From positions 44,620 to 108,619 of the forward strand of contig DATLED010000022.1 in assembly GCA_035525495.1 (NCBI GenBank): 64,000 nt of DNA, read 5' to 3'. Positions 24,784 to 32,880 of the stretch are shown in pieces; within the stretch, counting starts at the first letter, position 1, and the number at the start of each line of letters is the position of its first letter. Under the pieces are notes generated by a model that saw only the letters and a program-made list of their open reading frames with translations, was not told the DNA's origin and made no database searches. The stretch comes from DATLED01 sp035525495. GTDB taxonomy: Bacteria > Actinomycetota > Acidimicrobiia > Acidimicrobiales > CADCTF01. The position numbers were made by a program, and so were the translations under genes.

Positions 24784-24868
24784 CAAACCATCGACATCTT
24801 CGAGGGGGCCGAGCAGATCCAGCAGCTCGCCATCAGCCGGGGGAGTCTCCGGGCTGCGCATCGAGTAG
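24784..24868 (+). pseudogene. relic of an acyl-CoA dehydrogenase 3' end
   Basis: About 85 bp align with the last 85 bp of the intact dehydrogenase gene ending at 18925: both share GACATCTTCGAGGG, GAGCAGATCCAGCAG and CTGCGCATCGAGTAGCTCT. The relic carries an extra base that shifts the frame after ISR. Nothing of the upstream gene remains. It lies in the 197-bp gap between the SRPBCC and Calx-beta genes. Confidence 0.75.
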
Positions 24869-24891
24869 CTCTGACCGGACCGGTTGACCCC

Positions 24892-24927
24892 GTTCATGTG
24901 ACGGCTGTGGCGACCCGCCACATGAAC
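24892..24927. terminator. hairpin downstream of the Calx-beta gene
   Basis: GTTCATGTG (24892-24900) pairs perfectly with CACATGAAC (24919-24927), and inside it GTGGCG (24907-24912) can pair with CGCCAC (24916-24921), giving two exclusive folds. CGCCACATGAAC occurs again at 24947-24958, inside the gene end. It sits 7 bp past the minus-strand stop. Confidence 0.4.
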
Positions 24928-24933
24928 GGATCT

Positions 24934-25794
24934 TCACGACCGCGAGCGCCACATGAACCCTCGTCTCCATCGGCGCACCGCGAATCCTCCGACGGTCACG
25001 GCTACCACAACCGCGAGGAGTGTCAGCGAGGAACGCGAACCGCTGAGCGGACCCTTGCTCTCCGTCGTCCGGATCGGCTTGACCTCCTTCGCAGGGTTGA
25101 GCCCCGGGCCCGGTTCGGGGCCTCCGGGCGGCGCCGAGATTCGAGCGGACGGGGACGTGGCGGCGGTGACGGCAGACGGCGTGAAAACGTCCGTTGGTGA
25201 CCGGGCCGACGTCCTCGCGGAATCGGCACCAGGAGCAGCACTCGCTCGACTCCCGCCAGCCGCGTCGGCAACGGAGGCTCGTGAACCCGTTGCTCGGCTC
25301 GACGTCGGAGGTGCTTCGGTGTCCGCGGCGCCATCGTCGTCGACGACGCGGACCTTTGCCACGTACCACACCGTCTGCTCCGCCACGTCGTCACCTTCGG
25401 ACGCTCGGACCAAGAAGTACTCGTTTGCAGGCTCGGCGCGGTCGTCGTCGACGATCGGGATCGTGATCGATCTCGAACCGGGCCCCGTGAAGATGATCTC
25501 GCCTCTCACGGAGCCGTAGTCCTCTGGCGCCGAGGCGGGCTGCTCACAGGTGGTCGTGGGCGTCACATTCGTCACCCAGGGCATGCCACCCGAACAGGCT
25601 CCGTCGGTCGTCCAGTACACGATCCTTCCCGCGTCGTCCTTGGCAAACGTCAGCACGACCTGCAGATCGGACTCAGCGGCGACCGGGTAGGACGTTTGCC
25701 AGCCATTCTCGGAACTCTGTGCGTGCGCCGGCGACGGTGCCGGGGCCAGCGCCAGCGCCAACGTCGCCGCCAGCCCCGTCACCTTCCGACTCAC
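24934..25794 (-). CDS. secreted Calx-beta domain protein with C-terminal membrane anchor
   Basis: 286 residues from the GTG at 25794. A signal peptide (VTGLAATLALALAPAPSPAHA) is followed by a domain whose end, TIPIVDDDRAEPANEYFLVRAS and a second VVDDD, matches Calx-beta calcium-binding motifs. A Ser/Ala/Pro-rich linker leads to one transmembrane helix (LTLLAVVVAVTVGGFAV) and an Arg-rich tail, so the domain is displayed outside the membrane. The GTG overlaps the TGA of the upstream gene (GTGA), indicating an operon. A longer frame to 25980 has no signal-peptide logic. Confidence 0.75.
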   Translation of the reverse strand: MSRKVTGLAATLALALAPAPSPAHAQSSENGWQTSYPVAAESDLQVVLTFAKDDAGRIVYWTTDGACSGGMPWVTNVTPTTTCEQPASAPEDYGSVRGEIIFTGPGSRSITIPIVDDDRAEPANEYFLVRASEGDDVAEQTVWYVAKVRVVDDDGAADTEAPPTSSRATGSRASVADAAGGSRASAAPGADSARTSARSPTDVFTPSAVTAATSPSARISAPPGGPEPGPGLNPAKEVKPIRTTESKGPLSGSRSSLTLLAVVVAVTVGGFAVRRWRRGFMWRSRS

Positions 25795-27425
25795 GGTCGA
25801 CGCATGCGGGCGATGCTGAATGCGCGGACGAGACGAACCTCGCGCGCCGTTGCGGCCTGGCCTGCACGCCGAGCTCGGCAGGTCTTCGCGGTCTGGCGCC
25901 TGACGTTGACGACGCCGCGCACCCCATGCGTGCGAATTGGCGTCCTGGCGCGGCAGCAGATCGGCCCCGAGCTCCGGCACGGCGGTCGAGTGGAGCGCGA
26001 GGAGCTTCCGTGCCAGCGCCTCGAACTGCGGACAGGGAGGCGACCGCGCCGGGCAGGTGCGACATCACGAGAGCCGGGAGGGGGAGCGATTCGCGGATCC
26101 GGTCGAAGGCGATCGGTCTCGGCGTCGGCACCGGCGTGGCGACCGTGATCGGCGGCGTTGGGAGGCTCTTCGATCGCCATCCAGACGCCGTTGTCCGACC
26201 AGACCACCGCCGCTCGGCCGTCGGGGAGCAGCGCGAAGTCGCCGAAGTCGGTGTTCGCCTCATTGGTCGGTGCCGGACGGGCGGGACGGGCGACGATCCC
26301 GTCGGCCACCACGGTGCGCTGGGTGGAAGTGCCATCCGGCGCGCCTCGGCTGAACACCAGGCTGCTCGTGAGGCCGGGTGCCGTCACGCGGTACCACAGC
26401 ACGTCGAGCGCGCCACCAACCGACGCGATGCCGGGGGCCGACGTGAGCGTGTCGGCACCGCTCCACGACAGTGGTGCACTCCACGTCGCTCCACCGTCGC
26501 GGGAGCTCGCCACGACCATGTCGCTCCGGTCGGTGCCAACCGCCGTGTTCCAGGCCACGCGGACGACCCCGTCGTCACCCAAAGCGAGCATCGGGAACCA
26601 CGAGATGAGCGGATACCGAGACGTCTGGGTGGCGATGGTCGAGAAGGTGAAGGTCCGCCCGCCGTCGGCCGACACCGCGAGGCGCAGGTCCGGGGCTGAC
26701 GAGAAGTCGGCCGCGCCCGTGAGCATGGCGAAGAGCAGCCGTCCCCGGCCGTCGACGATCGCGGGACCGGCGAAGGACACCGTGCGACCTGGAGGCGCCA
26801 CCAAGGTCGGGGGTCCGAACGTCGCGCCGTGGTCCGTCGAGGTCTGCACCACCTCGGCGGCACCGTCCTTGTAGAGCAGGTGGACGCGGCCGGACGGGCC
26901 GAACGCCAGCCACGGCCGGTCGGCGCCGGGGAGCGTCGCGACGACGCTCTCCTTCCAGGACCGGCCGTGGTCCGACGACGAGAAGACGCCGACGCCGACG
27001 GGGTACTTCAGACCGGCGACGAACAGGCGACCCTCCCGGTCGGATTCGATGATGGCGTCCCCGAAGATGGGGTATCCCGGCGCCGGGCCGGCACGGTGCT
27101 CGACATGCTCGAGGTCTCCGTCGTGGACCACGACGATGTCCTGGGCGCTGTACGACATGGCGTAGAGGTCACCGGACTCGTCGACCGTGATCGTCGGCTC
27201 CGGACACTGCGGGATGCTCTGGCCGCAATTGGTGATGATCCGGACGGCTGGGGTGAAGGCCGGACCCGACGCCCGCGCCGCAGCCGGCGTCAGGAGGGCC
27301 GGCACAAGAAGGAGGGTGCCGGCAAGCACGGGGACCCGTCTCGCCCGCGCGCGCCAAGACCTCCACCCCGCGACGATCCCGTCGTGCGCCCCCAGGGCGA
27401 TATCGCCGCACTCGCGACTGAGCAT
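25791..27425 (-). CDS. secreted BNR/sialidase-like repeat protein, tail uncertain
   Basis: 544 residues as read. After a signal peptide (about 30-52) there are at least five BNR-type motifs (SSDHGRSW, STDHGATF, SADGGRTF, SRDGGATW) that build a beta-propeller; no full set of sialidase catalytic residues is evident, so it is probably a binding or structural propeller. Past about residue 420 (near 26160) the frame turns into Arg/Pro-rich sequence while other frames look more protein-like, so the native C-terminus may be disrupted. It is divergent from the AfsR-like regulator and preceded by 11-bp direct repeats. Confidence 0.75.
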   Translation of the reverse strand: MLSRECGDIALGAHDGIVAGWRSWRARARRVPVLAGTLLLVPALLTPAAARASGPAFTPAVRIITNCGQSIPQCPEPTITVDESGDLYAMSYSAQDIVVVHDGDLEHVEHRAGPAPGYPIFGDAIIESDREGRLFVAGLKYPVGVGVFSSSDHGRSWKESVVATLPGADRPWLAFGPSGRVHLLYKDGAAEVVQTSTDHGATFGPPTLVAPPGRTVSFAGPAIVDGRGRLLFAMLTGAADFSSAPDLRLAVSADGGRTFTFSTIATQTSRYPLISWFPMLALGDDGVVRVAWNTAVGTDRSDMVVASSRDGGATWSAPLSWSGADTLTSAPGIASVGGALDVLWYRVTAPGLTSSLVFSRGAPDGTSTQRTVVADGIVARPARPAPTNEANTDFGDFALLPDGRAAVVWSDNGVWMAIEEPPNAADHGRHAGADAETDRLRPDPRIAPPPGSRDVAPARRGRLPVRSSRRWHGSSSRSTRPPCRSSGPICCRARTPIRTHGVRGVVNVRRQTAKTCRARRAGQAATAREVRLVRAFSIARMRRP

Positions 27426-27447
27426 GCCTACCCCCTATGCCATCGGC

Positions 27448-27453
27448 AGTGTA
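27448..27453 (-). promoter_or_regulatory. -10 element of the BNR operon
   Basis: TACACT on the minus strand, 22 bp before the ATG at 27425 and 12 bp downstream of the 11-bp direct repeats, which take the place of a normal -35 as in SARP-activated promoters. Confidence 0.5.
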
Positions 27454-27465
27454 GGAACGACGACC

Positions 27466-27505
27466 TTGGCGGGATGTTGGCGGGATGTTGGCGGGATGTT
27501 GGCGC
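27466..27505. promoter_or_regulatory. 11-bp direct-repeat array, candidate SARP binding site
   Basis: TTGGCGGGATG is repeated three times exactly at 27466, 27477 and 27488, and a partial fourth unit (TTGGCGC) begins at 27499. An 11-bp pitch places each unit on the same face of the helix, the known arrangement of SARP/AfsR sites. It lies between the divergent BNR operon and the AfsR-like gene. Confidence 0.7.
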
Positions 27506-27555
27506 GACCGCGGCATCGGACCGTCCCAGGGAGCCGTCGCCGCCGCCGTTCCGGG

Positions 27556-27561
27556 TACACT
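27556..27561 (+). promoter_or_regulatory. -10 element of the AfsR-like regulator gene
   Basis: TACACT, identical to the -10 of the divergent BNR operon, lies 14 nt before the ATG at 27576, so the transcript would have a very short leader. No good -35 is visible. Confidence 0.4.
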
Positions 27562-27575
27562 CCGTCCTCGGGGCG

Positions 27576-30500
27576 ATGTCGGAGCAGCGGTTGCGGATCC
27601 AGCTGTGCGGCAAGGTCTCGGTGGATGCTGCGGCAGGAACCCTGCCCGATGCTCTCCTGGGCGGTCACCAAGGTCGGCTGGCACTCGCGTTCTTGGTGAC
27701 GGAACGGCACCGGTCCGTGCCCCGCGAGGAGCTCGCGGAGCTGCTGTGGAGCCACGCCCTACCCAACTCGTGGTCGGCGTCCCTCAACGCCGTGGTCTCG
27801 AAGGTGCGACGGCTGCTGAGCGAAGCCGGCCTGGACGGTCGCACCGCGCTGGCCTCGTCGTTCGGCTGCTATCGGCTCCACCTTCCCGATGACGCGTGGG
27901 TGGACACGGAGGCCGCGGTCGCCGCCATCCAGGCTGGAGAGCGCGCCCTCGCGGCCGGTTCTCCGCACGACGCACGGGATGCTGCATGTGTCGCCCGGGA
28001 CCTCGCGGTGGGTACCTTCCTCCCCGGCGAGGAGGGCGTCTGGGTTGACGCTCAGCGCTCCCGCATGCGCGAGATCCGGGTCCGGGCCTTGCACTGCCTG
28101 GCGCAGGCCCAACTCGCGTCTGATGACGCCCTTGCTGCGATCGAGCCGGCTTCCGAAGTCACCTCTTTGGAGCCGTTCGGCGAGGCGGGCTGGCGGCTGC
28201 TGATGCGGGCGCATGCCGCAGCCGGCGAGCGCGCCGAAGCCTTGCGCGCATGGGAACGGTGCCGAGTGCTGCTTCTCGAGGAGCTCGGCACCAATCCCTC
28301 GGTCGAGACCGAGGCGGTCTATCTCGCGTTGCTGCGTGAGGAATCTCCCGATGTGCCCCCGTCGCTGCCGACCGGTGTCGTGACCTTCCTGCTCACCGAA
28401 ATCGACGGTTCCGCATCGCTTTGGGAGCGTGATCCCGCGGCCATGACCGCGGCCCTCGAACGGCATGACCGCCTGATCGCCCACGCCGTGCGGGCCCATG
28501 GCGGCACGCTCATCAGGGCCAGGGGCGACGGCGACGCCACCTTCTCGGTGTTCCGACGGCCATCGGAGGCGGCGTGCGCCGCGTTGGTCGCCCAGGTGTC
28601 GCTGGCGGGCGAGCGGTGGCCCGGCGCGCTCCCTCTGCGAACGAGGATGGCTGTGCACACCGGCGAGGCCGTCGAACGCGATGGCACGTATCTCGGGCCC
28701 ACGGTCAACCGAGCCGCCCGTCTCCGAGCGCTCGCACGCGGTGGCCAGATCCTCGTGTCCACGGCGGTGGCCGAGGTCACGCTCGAACACCTTCCGTCGG
28801 GCGCCGAACTGCGCGGTCTGGGACACCGGCACCTCCCGGGTCTCACCCGAGGCGAACACGTCTATGAGCTCGGACCTGCCCGTTCCGGAGCGGGCCGCGG
28901 CTCGGTCGTTCCGGAGCCCCTCGCGCGCCCACCGCTACCTGGCACGCTCGGCAACCGGGGGCCGTTCGTTGGCCGGGACCGTGAGGTCGCACGCCTCGCA
29001 GAGGCATGGGCCATGACGATCGAAGGAGGCGCGCGCGCCCGCGCCGTGTTCATCTCGGGTGAGCCCGGCGTCGGCAAGACGCGCCTGGCCGGTGAGTGGG
29101 CGCGCCAGGCCCACCAGCGCGGCGCCCTCGTGCTCTACGGGCGCTGCGACGAGGACCTCGGGGCGCCGTACCAGCCTTTCGCCGAGGCGCTCCGCTCACT
29201 GCTCCCCTGCCTCGGCGGCGAGCGGCTGCGAGCGCTCAGCGGTGTGGAGGAGCTCGGCCGCCTGGCACCTGAATTGAGCGATGTGTTGCCCGAGGTCGAT
29301 CGTCTGACGCATGCCGACGCCGACACCGAGCGCTACGTCCTGTTCGACGCGCTGGTTCGCCTGTTCGCCGCCGTGTCGGCCGAGGTCCCCGTGGTTCTCG
29401 TGCTCGACGACCTGCACTGGGCCGCGAAGCCGACCGTGCTCCTCCTGCGCCACATCCTGCGGGCCGACAACGGCGCGCGGGTGCTGATCGTCGCGACCTA
29501 CCGGAGCACCGAGCTCGACTTCTCGCACCCCCTCGCCGGCGCGCTGGCTGATCTCCACCGCGATGGCACCACCGAGCGCATCGGACTCGCCGGTCTCGAC
29601 GTCGCGAACGTGGGCGCCTACCTCGCAGCCGCGGGCCACGACGCGGCGCGGTTGGCGCCGGCGCTCTCGACCGTCACCGGTGGCAATCCCTTCTTTCTCA
29701 TCGAGGTCGTTCGCAACGTCGAGGAATCCAACAGCACCTGGTCACAGAGCACGCTCCCGCAGGGCGTACGAGAAGCGGTGGGCCGTCGGCTCTCACGGTT
29801 GTCAGCAGCCGCTCGCGAGGCGTTGCTGGTCGGTGCCGTGGCCGGGAGCCGGTTCTCGCTCGCCATCGTCGAGTCGGTGCTCGGAGGCGAACTCGTCGAC
29901 GAGATCGGCGATGCGTGCCACGCCGGCCTTGTCGTGGAGGAACCCGACGGGTGGTTCCGCTTCAACCACGCCATCGTCCGCCAATGCCTGCACGACGACG
30001 TCGCGTCCGTGAAGCGGATGCGACTGCATCGGCGCATTGCCGAGGCGCTCGCGGCCACCGCGCGTGCTGAGGACGACGAGGTCGTCGCCGATCTCGCGCA
30101 TCACTGGTTCGCATGCGCGACGGACGGGAACGCGGGAAAGGCGGTCGAAGCCTGCCACCGGGCGGGCAGCCACGCCATGGCGCGGCTCGCCTACGAGGAG
30201 GCGGCCGACCACTGGGACCGTGCGCTGCGGGCCGCCGCTCTCGATCCCGGTGCGGCCAGCAGCGACGAGGTGGCAGCGCTGCTCGTGGCGAGGTGCGAGG
30301 CTCTGCTGGCCGCGGGCGACGTCGCGTCGGCATCGGCAGCGGTGGCGAGGCTCGAACAGGCGGCGGGCAGTTCGCCTCGGCTGGCGGCTTGGGGCGCCTG
30401 CTTCGCCGGCCAGCTCGCCGTGCTCATCCATCCCGAGCGCCTTGCCGACACCGAAGTCGGTGTGGCTGCGGCCGCTGCCGAGTTCGCGGCCATGGGCGAT

Positions 30501-32192
30501 CACGCAGGGGAGGCCAAGGCCCACACGGTGCACGCCTCCTGCCTCGCCCGCCTCGGCCGGATCGCTGGTTGCGAAGTCGCACTCGACCGGGCTCTGACGG
30601 CGGCGCGGCGCGTGGACGACCCGCGCCGCGTCAATGCGGTGCTGGCTGCCGCGCCGGTCGCTGCGCTCTGGGGTCCACGACCGGTGGCGCGGGCGAGCGG
30701 TCATTGCATCGAGCTCGGGCGGATTTTGCAGATCACGACGGGGTCTCCCGCTGTGGAAGCGAGCGCGATGTGCTGCCACGCCGTGCTCGAATCGCTCCGT
30801 GGTCGAGGCGACGCCGCCCGAGACATCCTCGCCTCCGCACGCGAGGTGCTCGAGGAGCTCGGCCACACGCACGGCCTCCTCGAGGCCGACCTGTTCGGCG
30901 GGTTGGTCGAGCTGTTCTCCGAGGACGCCGTGGCCGCGGAGGTTCCGTTGCGGGCCGCCTACGAGGGCTATGCGAGGCGCGGAGCGGAGGCTGATGCCGC
31001 ATACGCCGCCGCCCTCACCGCCCGGGCCGTTCTGGCGCAAGGTCGGGTTGACGAGGCTCTCGCCATCACCGCTGACAGTGAACGGTTCGCGGGCAACGAC
31101 CTGAAGGCCGCCATCGCTTGGCGAACGGTTCGGGCTGAAGCGTTGGCCAAGCACGGCTGTCTGCGGGAGGCGCTCGACATCGCCCGGGCGGCCGTCGCCC
31201 TCGCCGATGTCACCGACGCGCTCATCGACCGTGGGGATGCCCACCGGTCGCTCGCGGTCGTGTATCGCACCGGCGGAAATGACTCGGATGCCGACCGCGA
31301 GGCCCGTGAGGCGATCGACCTCTATGAACGGAAGGGCGCGACCGCGTGCGGCCGAAGTGTGACCGCGGCCTTCGGCGCCACCACATCCGGTTCCGCGCCC
31401 GTCCCTCTCCGGCCCCCCGTTCGCTGGGTGCAACCGAACGCGGCGACCGCGGCGGGGCTCACTGGCGTCTTCGAGGCGAATCGTCTCGACGAGTGGGCGG
31501 ACCAGTGGGCCGCGGACTGTGTCGAGGTCGACCACCAATGGCATCTCAGCTGGAGTCGCGATCGCGTCGTCGGATTGTTTCGGCAGTGGTCGAACCTCGA
31601 GCGCGTGACGGTCGATGGCGAGGTGCTCGCCTCACTTGGCGCGCGTCACGCGCTCAAGCGAGTAGTGGTGCGGCACCGCGGCGCGACGGTTGGTGCATCG
31701 GTTGCTCACACCGGCCGCCAGATCGGGCCTGCCGTCGTCGACTTCCTCAGAGTTCTGCGCACCGACGTACTCGGACGCATGGTTCGGGTCGAGCGCTTCG
31801 CGATGGACGATCTCAACTTGGCGCTGGCCCGGTTGATCGAGCTGCACGCCGATGACGAGCTCCCCGGCGACCAGCGCGGTGTCCGGTACCGGTGCGCGGC
31901 CCAGGTACGCAATCCCATGCCGTCTTGGGGTGGTGACCCGGTCGTCGGGCGAGGCGACCCCGACCGGGACGGCCCTGCCCGAATCGTCGACGTCATCGGG
32001 ATGACCGAGCGGTTCTTCCTCCTCGCCGTCCGCTTCGAGGCGCGCCCGACCGACCCCGGCGGCACGCCTTCCGCGCTGATGTTCGGCGAGATGGATGACG
32101 ATGCCCGGTGGCGTCGCGTCGAGCTCTACCTTCCTGAACAGCACGGCGACGCACTCGCCCGCTTCACGCAGTTGGTCGACTCCGCGATCTGA
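27576..32192 (+). CDS. AfsR/SARP-like regulator with cyclase-like, ATPase and TPR domains
   Basis: 1538 residues from the ATG at 27576. Order: OmpR-type winged helix (about 1-100), bacterial transcriptional activation domain BTAD (about 100-250), class III nucleotide-cyclase-like domain (about 267-435), STAND/AAA ATPase with Walker A GEPGVGKTRLAG (about 494) and Walker B VVLVLDDLHWA (about 605), TPR-rich helical region (about 840-1260) and a C-terminal NTF2/SnoaL-like region (about 1285-1400). In the cyclase domain TEIDGS stands where TDIEGS is usual, replacing the first metal Asp, so activity is doubtful. It probably activates the divergent surface-protein operon. Confidence 0.88.
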   Translation: MSEQRLRIQLCGKVSVDAAAGTLPDALLGGHQGRLALAFLVTERHRSVPREELAELLWSHALPNSWSASLNAVVSKVRRLLSEAGLDGRTALASSFGCYRLHLPDDAWVDTEAAVAAIQAGERALAAGSPHDARDAACVARDLAVGTFLPGEEGVWVDAQRSRMREIRVRALHCLAQAQLASDDALAAIEPASEVTSLEPFGEAGWRLLMRAHAAAGERAEALRAWERCRVLLLEELGTNPSVETEAVYLALLREESPDVPPSLPTGVVTFLLTEIDGSASLWERDPAAMTAALERHDRLIAHAVRAHGGTLIRARGDGDATFSVFRRPSEAACAALVAQVSLAGERWPGALPLRTRMAVHTGEAVERDGTYLGPTVNRAARLRALARGGQILVSTAVAEVTLEHLPSGAELRGLGHRHLPGLTRGEHVYELGPARSGAGRGSVVPEPLARPPLPGTLGNRGPFVGRDREVARLAEAWAMTIEGGARARAVFISGEPGVGKTRLAGEWARQAHQRGALVLYGRCDEDLGAPYQPFAEALRSLLPCLGGERLRALSGVEELGRLAPELSDVLPEVDRLTHADADTERYVLFDALVRLFAAVSAEVPVVLVLDDLHWAAKPTVLLLRHILRADNGARVLIVATYRSTELDFSHPLAGALADLHRDGTTERIGLAGLDVANVGAYLAAAGHDAARLAPALSTVTGGNPFFLIEVVRNVEESNSTWSQSTLPQGVREAVGRRLSRLSAAAREALLVGAVAGSRFSLAIVESVLGGELVDEIGDACHAGLVVEEPDGWFRFNHAIVRQCLHDDVASVKRMRLHRRIAEALAATARAEDDEVVADLAHHWFACATDGNAGKAVEACHRAGSHAMARLAYEEAADHWDRALRAAALDPGAASSDEVAALLVARCEALLAAGDVASASAAVARLEQAAGSSPRLAAWGACFAGQLAVLIHPERLADTEVGVAAAAAEFAAMGDHAGEAKAHTVHASCLARLGRIAGCEVALDRALTAARRVDDPRRVNAVLAAAPVAALWGPRPVARASGHCIELGRILQITTGSPAVEASAMCCHAVLESLRGRGDAARDILASAREVLEELGHTHGLLEADLFGGLVELFSEDAVAAEVPLRAAYEGYARRGAEADAAYAAALTARAVLAQGRVDEALAITADSERFAGNDLKAAIAWRTVRAEALAKHGCLREALDIARAAVALADVTDALIDRGDAHRSLAVVYRTGGNDSDADREAREAIDLYERKGATACGRSVTAAFGATTSGSAPVPLRPPVRWVQPNAATAAGLTGVFEANRLDEWADQWAADCVEVDHQWHLSWSRDRVVGLFRQWSNLERVTVDGEVLASLGARHALKRVVVRHRGATVGASVAHTGRQIGPAVVDFLRVLRTDVLGRMVRVERFAMDDLNLALARLIELHADDELPGDQRGVRYRCAAQVRNPMPSWGGDPVVGRGDPDRDGPARIVDVIGMTERFFLLAVRFEARPTDPGGTPSALMFGEMDDDARWRRVELYLPEQHGDALARFTQLVDSAI

Positions 32193-32235
32193 TGCCGGCC
32201 TGAGGGTTCCGACAAGACGTCCGGCGCCCACGCCC

Positions 32236-32284
32236 GTTCTGGGCGAGTTCAGCGACCCATGCTGTCGTCGAGCCCGCCCAGAAG
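32236..32284. repeat. 49-bp palindromic repeat, copy B
   Basis: Same element as at 19138, in reverse orientation by best match. It lies between the convergent ends of the AfsR-like regulator and the TPR lipoprotein genes, where it could end transcription from both sides. Left outer arm TTCTGGGCGAG, right outer arm CCCGCCCAGAA. Confidence 0.75.
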
Positions 32285-32310
32285 CGCCGTGGTCACCAGC
32301 AGACCCCCCG

Positions 32311-32880
32311 CTACTTCGACTTGGCGGTGGTAGTCGTCGTCGGCTCCTGCGCGGGAAGGGGCTGGGCGTAGCGAGGGTCGAGTCGGCTGGCGATGCCGAG
32401 CTCCGCGTTGCCTTCGTCGGTGCGTCCTTGCGAGTTGAGCAGGTAGCCGAGGTTCAGGTGGGGCCCAGGGTCGTCGGGCGAGACCTTGATGGCGCGGCGG
32501 TAGAGCTCCTCCGCCTCCTTGGGGTCGCTGGCCGTGCGGACGATGGCGAGGTTGAACAACCCGGGGACGAAGTCAGGGTCGATCGAGAGGGTGAGGCGGT
32601 AGTAGCGCTCGGCCTCGGTCGGCTTGCCGGCGAGTTGGTTGATGAGACCGAGGTTGTAGGCGGCGTACTTGTTCCGCGGGTCCCGGACCAAGGTCTCGTT
32701 GTAGGACTTCACGGCCTCGTCGGTCCGGCCTTCGCTTTGCGCCTTGAGCCCCACCGTGAGGGAGTCGGTGGCCTTGCGCGCTTCGGTCTTGTCGTTCCCG
32801 CACGCACCGGATGCGAGGGCGATGACCATGACGATTGCAGCTGCTCGAAGCGTCGAATGCATCACGGAACCGTAGGTCAC
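32311..32880 (-). CDS. TPR-repeat lipoprotein
   Basis: 189 residues from the GTG at 32880, which overlaps the stop of the upstream membrane-protein gene (GTGA). An N-terminal hydrophobic signal ends in ALASGAC, a slightly off-consensus lipobox with Cys27. Three to four tetratricopeptide repeats follow (residues about 40-165, for example YNLGLINQLAGKPTEAERYY and HLNLGYLLNSQGRTDEG), then a Thr-rich tail. It is likely a scaffold on the outer face of the cytoplasmic membrane and is coupled to the YfhO-like gene. Confidence 0.83.
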   Translation of the reverse strand: MTYGSVMHSTLRAAAIVMVIALASGACGNDKTEARKATDSLTVGLKAQSEGRTDEAVKSYNETLVRDPRNKYAAYNLGLINQLAGKPTEAERYYRLTLSIDPDFVPGLFNLAIVRTASDPKEAEELYRRAIKVSPDDPGPHLNLGYLLNSQGRTDEGNAELGIASRLDPRYAQPLPAQEPTTTTTAKSK

